Positions 9,831-17,985 of a stretch of 64,000 bases of DNA are shown here, in pieces. Positions within the stretch are counted from its first letter, which is position 1. Each line of letters opens with the position of its first letter. This DNA is from Stentor coeruleus (taxonomy: Eukaryota; Ciliophora; Heterotrichea; Heterotrichida; Stentoridae), in contig MPUH01000183.1 of the NCBI GenBank assembly GCA_001970955.1, positions 24,299 through 88,298 on the forward strand, read 5' to 3'. Both the position numbers and the translations under genes were made by a program. A model generated the notes under the pieces. It was not told the DNA's origin. It saw nothing but the letters and a program-made list of their open reading frames with translations, and ran no database searches.

Positions 9831-10682
9831 TTAATGTTTATTATATTTAATCGCACTAGAACTACAGTTTAAAGTGTCCTCGCTTTTGATTATATCATCA
9901 TACCCTTTAACTATAGTATCATGATTATTTTCTACTTTATTCAGCTTATTTCCCTTCCTTTTTTTCATTAGATAATCAAACGTTGTTAGACCTTTCCACT
10001 TCAACCATATGTGAAAAAGTAGTAAATTGCCAGAAAGCAATAAGCTTATAACCCCATACCCAAATAAAATAATAACTTGGGCAAACCATGCTCTAATACT
10101 CTCCCTTTCATGAATAATCTCTTCAATTTCTTCTTTATCTTTCGCGTAGCTAATAAGCAAGTTTAATACAAAAACCACAATAATCACAGAATTCATAAAC
10201 AACCCAGTCAAAGATATGAAAAAATACTTATAGTTCTTTCTCCCAACACAATTGTTTAACCATACACAATGATGATCAAAATTATCAACACATCTTCCAC
10301 ATGGTCCACAGTGTTTACTTGTCTTACTAACATTAGATTTACATAAACCTCTTCCACATGGTCCACAATGTTTACTTGTCTTACTAACATTAGATTTACA
10401 TAAACCGCATATAGGCAAAGGGTTTTTACCAGGAAGGACTAAGGCTAGTTTACTAACCTCATCAGTAGGGTTAACAAATGAAGCATAAAAACCAAAAATA
10501 AGGACAATTAGTAGGGTCAAATGATATAAGATTATGTAAATAATCTAATTAGAAAGTACATTTTGTGGATATTCCAAAGCTGAGATTACAGATATTTCAT
10601 TAGTCGCTATTTGATATACAATTATAAGCCAAAGAACTACTTGTAAAGGATGCAAAGGTAGATTAAAACCATTTTTCCTCAT
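9831..10682 (-). CDS. DHHC protein S-acyltransferase (palmitoyltransferase), ZDHHC1/11-like
   Basis: Splicing one 15-nt intron (10545-10559) gives a 278-residue four-TM enzyme that palmitoylates cysteines of membrane proteins. The first exon (41 codons) begins [18 protein letters not shown], the N-terminal motif of the ZDHHC1/11-type group. TM1-TM2 lie at about 15-60. The cysteine-rich domain holds [23 protein letters not shown], with the catalytic Cys of DHHC; TM3-TM4 follow. Oddly, 19 residues of the zinc-binding cysteine-rich domain ([19 protein letters not shown]) are duplicated in tandem just before the DHHC. This adds an extra CCHC-type zinc half-site not found in the canonical domain. 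No N marks this duplication. The ATG at 10682 was chosen because it opens the conserved motif and lies in AT-rich context. Confidence 0.92.
10294..10407 (-). repeat. 57-nt tandem duplication inside the DHHC cysteine-rich domain
   Basis: Two copies (10294-10350 and 10351-10407) differ at a single position (acagtg versus acaatg). The unit is 19 codons, so the reading frame is kept. It is either a real in-frame duplication or an uncollapsed assembly overlap. Confidence 0.9.
10545..10559 (-). other. 15-nt intron of the DHHC gene
   Basis: On the minus strand the sequence is gtactttctaattag, in phase 0 between ...EYPQN and IIYIILYH. The 5' end is GTAC rather than GTAA. A is at position 10, and the final TAG is an in-frame stop when retained. 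Confidence 0.93.
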
Positions 10683-10744
10683 AATGACTATTATTTAAAA
10701 CATATAAACCTAGTAAAATAAAGGATTTCAGTTAAGTTAAATAT

Positions 10745-11840
10745 TTATTTTAATATGTGAATGCTTCCTTTCTCTGTTATATAAATATCATTAGTATCTG
10801 AGTTACAGCCAATAGTCTGAATTTTTTTTATGATAAAACTGATATCATAAGTGTTTCCATCAAAAATCAACTTTTTATTTGATGTTGAACATAAAATTCA
10901 CTTACCTAGTAAGTCAGTAAATATATGGTCTCTAGTTTTAACTAAAAACTCTTTAATTTCTTTATCGATAATAACAGCCAAACCGTTAGCGAAAATCCTA
11001 CCGATGCTTCTTGGCTACCTAGTTGAAAATACTGTAAAAGTACCCCTTTTTTTATATGAAAAGTCTAAGAATTCGCTAAGTCTATATATTGTAAATGCCA
11101 TCCATTCATACCAATGATTAGTTTTCTTGGACAATTTCGATAATATTTATATCGTTTTCAAAAGTTATTGTATATTGTTTATAAATTTGAGCTCCTGAGC
11201 TTATAAGTCCGATTACTGTTGCTAATCCATGTCTTTGCCAATATATTAAAGTGCTAGAAGAATAAGCAAAGGATAAGTTGTTGTTGCTAGGGAAAGCATA
11301 TAATAAAAAATTTTCTTGTAACAACCAGATCTGCAGATTGGTTTGGGTATGTAAGACTATAATTCCTGATTTTTCGTTGATTTTTTTTTATTTTAGACAA
11401 TGATATTTTCAGATCTTCTAATATAAGAAACCTACTGATTTTATCGGTTTGTAAGTTAAAAAAACTGAGTTTGTAAATAGAAAGGAGCTTTGGATTGGAA
11501 TTTGGAAATAATGACAAGGTCAGTGTCTAGGAGCAAGCATTTATAAGCATGCTCAAATGAATCAGTTAGAATTGTACCTTTGTGATCACGTAAAATGTTG
11601 TAGAAAATAACTCGACCTTGGCTGTCTAATATGAAAATAAAATTTAATCTCCCAGATATTTAAGCAAGGGTAGAGTTTGGGTGAAGGGTGGGGATTGTAG
11701 TTTTTATTAGGATTTTGCCTTGGGTCCAGTCTTTTTTTATTTCTGGCATATCAAAGTGATAGGGTTCACCAAGTTCTCTACTGAATGAAAGAAGCGCTAA
11801 TGTTAGACATTATTTAATAATATGCGTCAAATTATGAATA
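10745..11840 (-). pseudogene. Decayed beta-propeller-like gene
   Basis: Minus-strand reading segments in changing frames spell plausible beta-propeller text. In order they are: SRELGEPYHFDMPEIKK...; SGRLNFIFILDSQGRVIFYN followed by KCLLLDTDLVIISKF; LQENFLLYAFPSNNNL; IFANGLAVIIDKEIKEF; and NDIYITEKGSIHILK, ending at TAA 10745-10747. The repeated hydrophobic-strand, Asp/Gly-turn pattern suggests WD40- or RCC1-type blades. Several frame shifts and in-frame TAA/TAG/TGA codons make it non-functional under the standard code, and no 15-nt intron fits the breaks. Many nonsense codons stand where Gln would fit. The exact family is unknown; the limits are approximate. Confidence 0.55.
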
Positions 11841-13130
11841 GTCACACTTGATTTTTTTCATATATTGGGGCCATTTTTAGGAGTTGGATTTTGGACTTTA
11901 ATGCTAGTTAGAATTTTAAGGAAGGAGTTGATGGGGTATTGGATTATTTGTTTAATTAAGTTAGTTGTATAAGAAATCTTAAAATTATTTGTTATTAAAA
12001 GAGAAAATATTGAGATAAAAAAATAGAAGATTGGTTTGGGGAAGATGAATTTTATATAATATGGATTTTTAAAGTTAAAGGTCTAGATCATTTTTACCCA
12101 CAAAAAAATAGGCTTAATTTTTTAATATAGGAATTGACTTTTTTTGATTATATGTTTATTATAATATAGCAATAAAGATCTATTTAAAATATGTAGTACT
12201 GTTTATTATAGCATCACAAAATAGCAGAATTCTGGAATCATATATCATAATTGATGTGACAAATCTAATATATTTATAATTGAAATAGTTTTTAAATCTG
12301 AAGTTTTTTTTGCATTTTCATTTCCGATATATATTATGACTTTCAAATTATACTATTTATGTTGTGCTTTATTTTAGGTATATGCTGTGTTTATAGTGTT
12401 GTATTTGCTTGTAAGAATTTTTTTATAAGGGACAATAAAATGAGATTATTTAATTTTTTGAATACAGTGATACCTAAGCAAAATTATAATTAATAGAATC
12501 TTACCGAAAATTGTATCCACTGACTGCTATATATTAATCATGATCATATATATACTATTATTGTAATATATTGATTATAATATATGTTAATGATTAGAAT
12601 ATACTAATAATCATATATATCAAGAATAAAAATAAGTTTAAAATATCCATGACATAAACATGATGATTTTATTCATTTTCATTTACTTGAAAAACTATAC
12701 GATAATATTTTCTGCATACCAACTTAATTTCTATTATCAATAAGACTACAGTTTATAAATAAATAATTTTATTATAAAAATCATGCATTAAATAAAACTA
12801 TACAATTTTATGATAAAAGCACACAAAACTAAAATAAAATACCCAAAATAAATTATACATCATAATATTTCCATAATTTCCTCTAAATTTCTTCTTATTC
12901 TTTAAACTACGAATTCCATCTTACTTAACAAAGGTACACAATATCTTCTAATTTACCTCACAATCTTAAAGGCAATCCATATTTCTGTTCAAATTTAAAA
13001 TCCCACAGTTTTCCCACTCTCTATTCATTAAAACCATATTCTCATTCCTAACTCCATCATAAATTCTTCTAACCAACTCACCAAACTTCATCTTCCTATA
13101 CAAAACACAATTTTTAAAAGAAACTAAGAC
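11841..13130. other. Long AT-rich intergenic region, nothing recognised
   Basis: This is one of the largest gene-free stretches in the window. It contains short inverted AT runs (for example around 12530-12620, with repeated ATATATTAATCATGATCATATATATA-type text) but no ORF, tRNA or clear repeat array. The last 250 nt are C-rich on the plus strand, consistent with the 3' flank of the next minus-strand gene. Confidence 0.5.
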
Positions 13131-13724
13131 TTAAAGTTTACTGCCCTTAACAATATCTAAGATTTGGCTTCTTAAATTGGGTAAAGTGGCAATATTCGCA
13201 GTTTGAGGTTTTTTCTCTTCAAGCAATACTTTAGCTTTACGTTGCTGAATCGCCCATTCGCTCAAATCAACAACCTTCCCAAGGTTGATTTTTATAGCTT
13301 GATGAGCAACCATATGACCGATAACAGTAAACAATAATGGGGCACAAAAGTACCATGAAATACTTTTAGATCCTATTGCTGCAAGTAATCCAAGACCAAG
13401 ACCACCTATAGCAATACTGCTGTTGAAATACCAAAAGGCTCCACCTGTAGGTTTTTTGTAGTAATTATATGCATTGTGAATGCTATTGTTATAGGAAATT
13501 TCTTCGAATTTAGTGATTTCTTCAGGTTTAATTTCCCCAAGCTGCTGCATGTTTTCTACAAACTCTCGCTTGAGAAGCTTTTCCTGATAGAAGAAAGGGT
13601 ATAATAAACTTGTGGGAAAGGTGTTAGCAGCTTTTGTTAGAGAAAAGTTGTACATGTCACCGTAGTATTCCCAATAATCCCAGTTTTTGTCAACTAGATT
13701 GTTCCATTCTTCCATGGTCCCCAT
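13131..13724 (-). CDS. Small membrane protein with a two-TM hairpin, function unknown
   Basis: A 197-residue protein I do not recognise. The N-terminal half is soluble and aromatic-rich (EWNNLVDKNWDYWEYYGDMY). Two adjacent hydrophobic segments follow, at about 100-116 (SIAIGGLGLGLLAAIG) and about 121-138 (WYFCAPLLFTVIGHMV), and then a basic C-terminal tail. No signal peptide is present. The hairpin with a glycine-rich first helix could sit in a mitochondrial or ER membrane; this is inference from composition only. The start ATG follows TTAATAAAT, a strong local start context. Confidence 0.75.
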   Translation of the reverse strand: MGTMEEWNNLVDKNWDYWEYYGDMYNFSLTKAANTFPTSLLYPFFYQEKLLKREFVENMQQLGEIKPEEITKFEEISYNNSIHNAYNYYKKPTGGAFWYFNSSIAIGGLGLGLLAAIGSKSISWYFCAPLLFTVIGHMVAHQAIKINLGKVVDLSEWAIQQRKAKVLLEEKKPQTANIATLPNLRSQILDIVKGSKL

Positions 13725-14179
13725 ATTTATTAATAGTCATTATTTTATATGGGATGTCTTTGAGGAGATTTAGGATGTTAGATGGTTGATAAAGGGATTA
13801 TAGGAAAGAAGATGTTGGGGATATGTTTGAAGGAGGTTGGTAAAAAAAATGTATATAAAAATATTTTAAGTATGCTAAAAAATCATAATCGTCATATAAT
13901 TTAAGATAGTAATGAAGTTTTTTTATTATCAAATATATCAGTGTATATGAAAATTATATATTTTAACTGTTATTTTAAAACTTAACACCCTAGACTCTAA
14001 CCACAACTCTTAAACCTCTCACAATTTCAAAATCATACCCAAAAAAAAAACTCAGAATCCAATCTTTCCTCCAGCTTTCTCCTATTTTCCATCAATACTT
14101 GTCAATAAAAACCCACTCCAAACCTCAAGCCAAAACTAATCCTTAAACCTAACACATAAAACCCACCTTAGTTTATTAT
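13725..14179. other. Intergenic between two minus-strand genes
   Basis: The segment 13740-13850 is G-rich on the plus strand (upstream of the membrane-protein gene). The segment 13980-14179 is C-rich (downstream of the casein kinase gene). The composition flips near 13900. No ORF or RNA is seen. Confidence 0.5.
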
Positions 14180-15115
14180 CTAAGATTTCCCAGCTTTGCT
14201 TTCCTCTTCACCTTCACCTTCGCCCTTTCCTTTCTGTCTCAAACTTGCCTCAATCTCCAAATTCTGTTCAAATCCCATTCTTGTATAAACTTCCCTTAAT
14301 ATCCTTTTCAAATAATTATAATCCGGTCTATCTTCAAACCTTAATCCTCTCGAATAATTAAACAAAACAACAAACTCATTAGGTAAACCTGCACATAAAG
14401 CTTCAACACTAGTCTGTAGTTTTTTTTCCATAATATTCCTATACTTTTCTGCTTTAGTATTCCCTGGAAGTCCTTGCCAAGGTAATGATCCTTTCAACAA
14501 ATACAAAAAAACATTAGCAAGACCTTCAATATCATCCCTTCTAGCTTGTTCAATTCCCATACTAGTATATAAAGATGCATATCTAGCAGTACCTGTCATA
14601 CTTTTCCCTTCTCTATATGGTATATGAAGATTAGTTTTCGAGTCTCTGTATTTTTTAGCAAGTCCAAAATCTATAACATAAACAATATTACTTTTATTGT
14701 TTAGACCCATGAGGAAGTTGTCAGGTTTTATATCTCTATGAAGAAAGTTTTTAGAATGAATAAACTCAATCCTTGAAATCATCTGGTCAGCTAATAAAAG
14801 CACGGTTTTCAATGGTAGTCTACCTTTATGTGACTGAAGTAGATCTTCTAAAGACTGACCCAATAATTCCATGACGAGGATGTTATGAGAACCTTCAACA
14901 CCATACCAGAATAGCTGAGGGATGCCGACTTCTCCTTGGAACAAACGGTAAAGCCGAGATTCATAGAGTAACTGAGGATGGCTTGTGTGAACTTTTTCAA
15001 GCTTTGCCGCCACTTGCTCACCAGTTGTGATACATGTTGCTAGGTAGATGTCCCCGAAAGACCCCGATCCTATTTTCCTCCCGACTCGATATTTGCTAGC
15101 AATTCTGAATTCCAT
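14180..15115 (-). CDS. Casein kinase 1 family Ser/Thr kinase
   Basis: A 311-residue CK1. The glycine loop is [10 protein letters not shown] (15-24), the ATP lysine is Lys38, the catalytic loop is [10 protein letters not shown] (Asp128), and [10 protein letters not shown] follows (149-158). [18 protein letters not shown] is the CK1-specific activation-segment signature, and SLPWQGL is also typical. The short C-terminal tail is Lys/Glu/Gly-rich. CK1 enzymes phosphorylate primed acidic sites and act in many pathways including ciliary function; the specific role cannot be told. The 211 nt separating it from the divergent RCC1 gene are G-rich on the plus strand. Confidence 0.95.
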   Translation of the reverse strand: MEFRIASKYRVGRKIGSGSFGDIYLATCITTGEQVAAKLEKVHTSHPQLLYESRLYRLFQGEVGIPQLFWYGVEGSHNILVMELLGQSLEDLLQSHKGRLPLKTVLLLADQMISRIEFIHSKNFLHRDIKPDNFLMGLNNKSNIVYVIDFGLAKKYRDSKTNLHIPYREGKSMTGTARYASLYTSMGIEQARRDDIEGLANVFLYLLKGSLPWQGLPGNTKAEKYRNIMEKKLQTSVEALCAGLPNEFVVLFNYSRGLRFEDRPDYNYLKRILREVYTRMGFEQNLEIEASLRQKGKGEGEGEEESKAGKS

Positions 15116-15326
15116 TTAAATTAGGCTTATTCATAAAGGAATTAAGCTTTTTTTGCATATCGTGAGGCTTATATGGGGGAAAATCAGATTGTTTAGAAGG
15201 AAAAAGTGGATTCTTATGCTTTTGTGATGGTTGTAAAGGGAAATCTTAGTGTGAGATGATTATGATGAGACTAGGAAAGGTTTTTTGAAATTAGGGTGTA
15301 TATAATGGAAAAGCGAAATAATACAA

Positions 15327-17933
15327 ATGAAAACCTTTAAACTTGGCATTTCGATAATAACAGAAAGAGAAGCCACAAACGAGAGTTTTATATCGTATAC
15401 CTTACCAGAAAAAGAGCATATTTTGGATTTTTATAGCTCTACCGACTTTACTTTGCTGCTTTCAAACTCTGGGGAACTGTGGGAAATTGGAAGTTTTATG
15501 AAAAACAGTTCAAACGCTTTTGAGTATCATAGTTTGAACTTGAAATATACAATTGTGAATGTGGCTTGCAATGGAACATGTGCACTTTTGTTATCTAATA
15601 CTGGAAGAGTTTATGGTTGGGGTCTTTCAAATAGTGGGATTTTAGGAATGATGAGTTCTTGTCCTACACCAGTTTTATTGCCGTATTTTGATATGAAAAA
15701 AATCAAGCAAGTGTGTATGTCGTTAAATTTTGCTTGTTGTGTGGATGAACAAGGGTCATTGTTTATATGGGGAAGTTTTCCTTATGCGAATTTGGAAAAT
15801 GACTTACTACAACTGACAAACTATAAAGAGTTTTCTGTAAAAGAAGTGTGTTGCAATGAAAACTGTATTGGGATTTGTACTGATGGGGGTTTTGTATACT
15901 ACATTGGTAAAATTGGAGGTCATGGTAAAGATGGGCTCTATGAAATAAGTACCTTCAATGAACTTGAATCCTTATGTATAACCAAAATAGCAGCTGGATG
16001 CGACTTCCTTGCTGTACTCACTGATACTTATGAAGTTTTCATATTTGACTCATGCCATATCTTATGCCAAATGCCATCCTTTGATCATATTCATAATATA
16101 ATTTCAACAAAAGAAGTACTTATAGGTTTTTCTCAAGGACATATTCACAAATGGTTTCCTAATACTCAAGCGTATGAAAAACACACTAAGCATTTCTGTA
16201 GATTAAAATATTTTCAAGGACAAGTGTCAAAATTCACTAATGAAATTGAAATTGTCACAGCTAAAGCTATGGGAAATGCATATGGAATAATAGCTTTATG
16301 TGGCCCTGGGGAGAAATTTGAATATAAAAACGTAAAAGTTTTTCCTTCAGGGTGGAACAGAGGAAATTTTAAGAGAATTATTGAAAATGACTCAGAAAAT
16401 GCTTTAGTTGTTGGACAGGTTCTGATGAATTTTATTAGAAAAGTTAAAAAAAGTGTGTTTGTTAGAGTTAAGGGAGAAGGGGAAAAAAGGGAAATTATGA
16501 GAGGAATGATGCAACATGCAAAATTACCTCATGTTTTAGCGAATGTTATTGAGAAATGGAGGAATAGGAATATGATTGGAGTATTGCAAGGAATAAAAGA
16601 TAGGATATTGATGCAGGATATTATGGTTAGGGAAAGAGTTAAAATGATTAGGAATAGTACAAAATTTAGAAATGATTTGGTTATGAAGATGATTACTGCT
16701 ATTGTAGGATCTTTATCAAGAAATATGAAATTACATAAAAAATTTGCGTTTAATGTATTGAGTGGGATTAGGAAGGTGTATATGATGAAGATTAAGATGA
16801 TTGAAAGGTTGGCGAAAATTTCGAGGGTTTATTGTTTGCATGTGCTGTTTAATGACTGGTGGAAAAAAGGGNTGAGTGGGATTAGGAAGGTGTATATGAT
16901 GAAGATTAAGATGATTGAAAGGTTGGCGAAAATTTCAAGGGTTTATTGTTTGCATGTGCTGTTTAATGACTGGTGGAAAAAAGGACCAGGTATAAGCAAA
17001 GGTGTAAACAAACTCGCCCTTTTCTTCAAACTAACCCTCAATCAAAAAAAACTAGAATCCTTCCACACCCTATCCTGGCACTTATCCTATAATCAATACC
17101 ACAAGCAAAAAAAAACCATCTCCCTAAACAATCTTTTCAAAACCCTCCAACACAAATACAACCGAAAACTTTTCAACAAATGGAAATCTGAGTACATGAA
17201 AATCAAAGCTCACCATTCAAGAATCTTCAAGAACTATCAAATTTCCATAAAACTAGGTTGTAAATTCCTCTTCCCATTAATCTACAAGCATTTCTTAAAC
17301 TACTGGACAATCTTCACTTCAGAATCCCAAAAACTCATAAAAACTCGCTATAAACATTTTGCTTTATTCCTATCATATTTCATTAAAAAAAAGTCCCAAG
17401 GTTTCCAAGAGTTTTTTTTCTTAAAAATGACAGGAAGTATGAGTTGTTTACCAACAGAACATGCTGATAATTTTAGTATGTCAGCAATGTTATCTCCTAA
17501 AGATGACTCAATTTCTATGGTATCATCACTTAATATGATAATATCTTCACATAAAAAACTTATGAATTCTAATACGAAATTTACTAAAGTACCTAAGCTT
17601 ATATTAAACTTAACCCCAAGGAATAAATCAAGAATATCATCTTCACAATCAACAGCAAGACCTCCTTGGAAACCAGCTTCTGGATGTAATTCGGGTGTTG
17701 CAACACCTAAAGCTGGGAAAAATGATGAGACTGAAGGGTATAATAGTAAGTGTTTAAGAAGTTTGAATGTACTGAAAAAAAAAATCCCCCCTTGCAGGCC
17801 AAGGCAAAAAAGGCAGAATTCAGTTGAAAACAGGATAAGGGTTGATATTGGGTTGAGAGCTTGGGCTATGTGGAAGGATAAAGTGGATTTCAGAATGAAA
17901 TATGACGCTTTTAGCTATATGAAATTTTATTGA
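15327..17933 (+). CDS. RCC1-repeat protein with helical aromatic-repeat (Sfi1-like) C-terminal region
   Basis: As assembled it has 868 codons, or about 830 after collapsing a 114-nt N-flanked duplication at 16872. Residues 25-330 form an RCC1-type propeller (GRVYGWGLSNSGILG, GSLFIWGSF, YIGKIGGHGKDG). The remainder is a long basic helical region with recurring F/L-x2-W positions about 20-40 residues apart (LFNDWWKK, LFNKWKSEY, FLNYWTIF, LRAWAMWKD). This resembles Sfi1-type centrin-binding repeats. If so, the protein could link to centrin-based or basal-body structures; this is inference. The tail is Ser/Lys-rich. Coding-strand composition flips from G-rich to C-rich exactly at the duplicated segment (about 16985), so the two halves might have been joined wrongly. 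The stop is TGA. Confidence 0.75.
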   Translation: MKTFKLGISIITEREATNESFISYTLPEKEHILDFYSSTDFTLLLSNSGELWEIGSFMKNSSNAFEYHSLNLKYTIVNVACNGTCALLLSNTGRVYGWGLSNSGILGMMSSCPTPVLLPYFDMKKIKQVCMSLNFACCVDEQGSLFIWGSFPYANLENDLLQLTNYKEFSVKEVCCNENCIGICTDGGFVYYIGKIGGHGKDGLYEISTFNELESLCITKIAAGCDFLAVLTDTYEVFIFDSCHILCQMPSFDHIHNIISTKEVLIGFSQGHIHKWFPNTQAYEKHTKHFCRLKYFQGQVSKFTNEIEIVTAKAMGNAYGIIALCGPGEKFEYKNVKVFPSGWNRGNFKRIIENDSENALVVGQVLMNFIRKVKKSVFVRVKGEGEKREIMRGMMQHAKLPHVLANVIEKWRNRNMIGVLQGIKDRILMQDIMVRERVKMIRNSTKFRNDLVMKMITAIVGSLSRNMKLHKKFAFNVLSGIRKVYMMKIKMIERLAKISRVYCLHVLFNDWWKKGXSGIRKVYMMKIKMIERLAKISRVYCLHVLFNDWWKKGPGISKGVNKLALFFKLTLNQKKLESFHTLSWHLSYNQYHKQKKTISLNNLFKTLQHKYNRKLFNKWKSEYMKIKAHHSRIFKNYQISIKLGCKFLFPLIYKHFLNYWTIFTSESQKLIKTRYKHFALFLSYFIKKKSQGFQEFFFLKMTGSMSCLPTEHADNFSMSAMLSPKDDSISMVSSLNMIISSHKKLMNSNTKFTKVPKLILNLTPRNKSRISSSQSTARPPWKPASGCNSGVATPKAGKNDETEGYNSKCLRSLNVLKKKIPPCRPRQKRQNSVENRIRVDIGLRAWAMWKDKVDFRMKYDAFSYMKFY
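16759..16985. repeat. N-flanked direct duplication in the RCC1 gene, offset 114
   Basis: About 113 nt before the N at 16872 recur after it with one or two mismatches (tttcgagg versus tttcaagg). The offset is a multiple of three, so the frame stays open and 38 residues are probably counted twice. Confidence 0.9.
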
Positions 17934-17985
17934 CAGGTTTAAGTAATGATTTCTATATTAATATTGCTTATATGCAGTAATAAAG

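Noticed and set aside
10851-11117. An 88-codon plus-strand frame
   Set aside because: It overlaps the decayed propeller gene on the other strand, which has better protein character, and it has no proper flanks.
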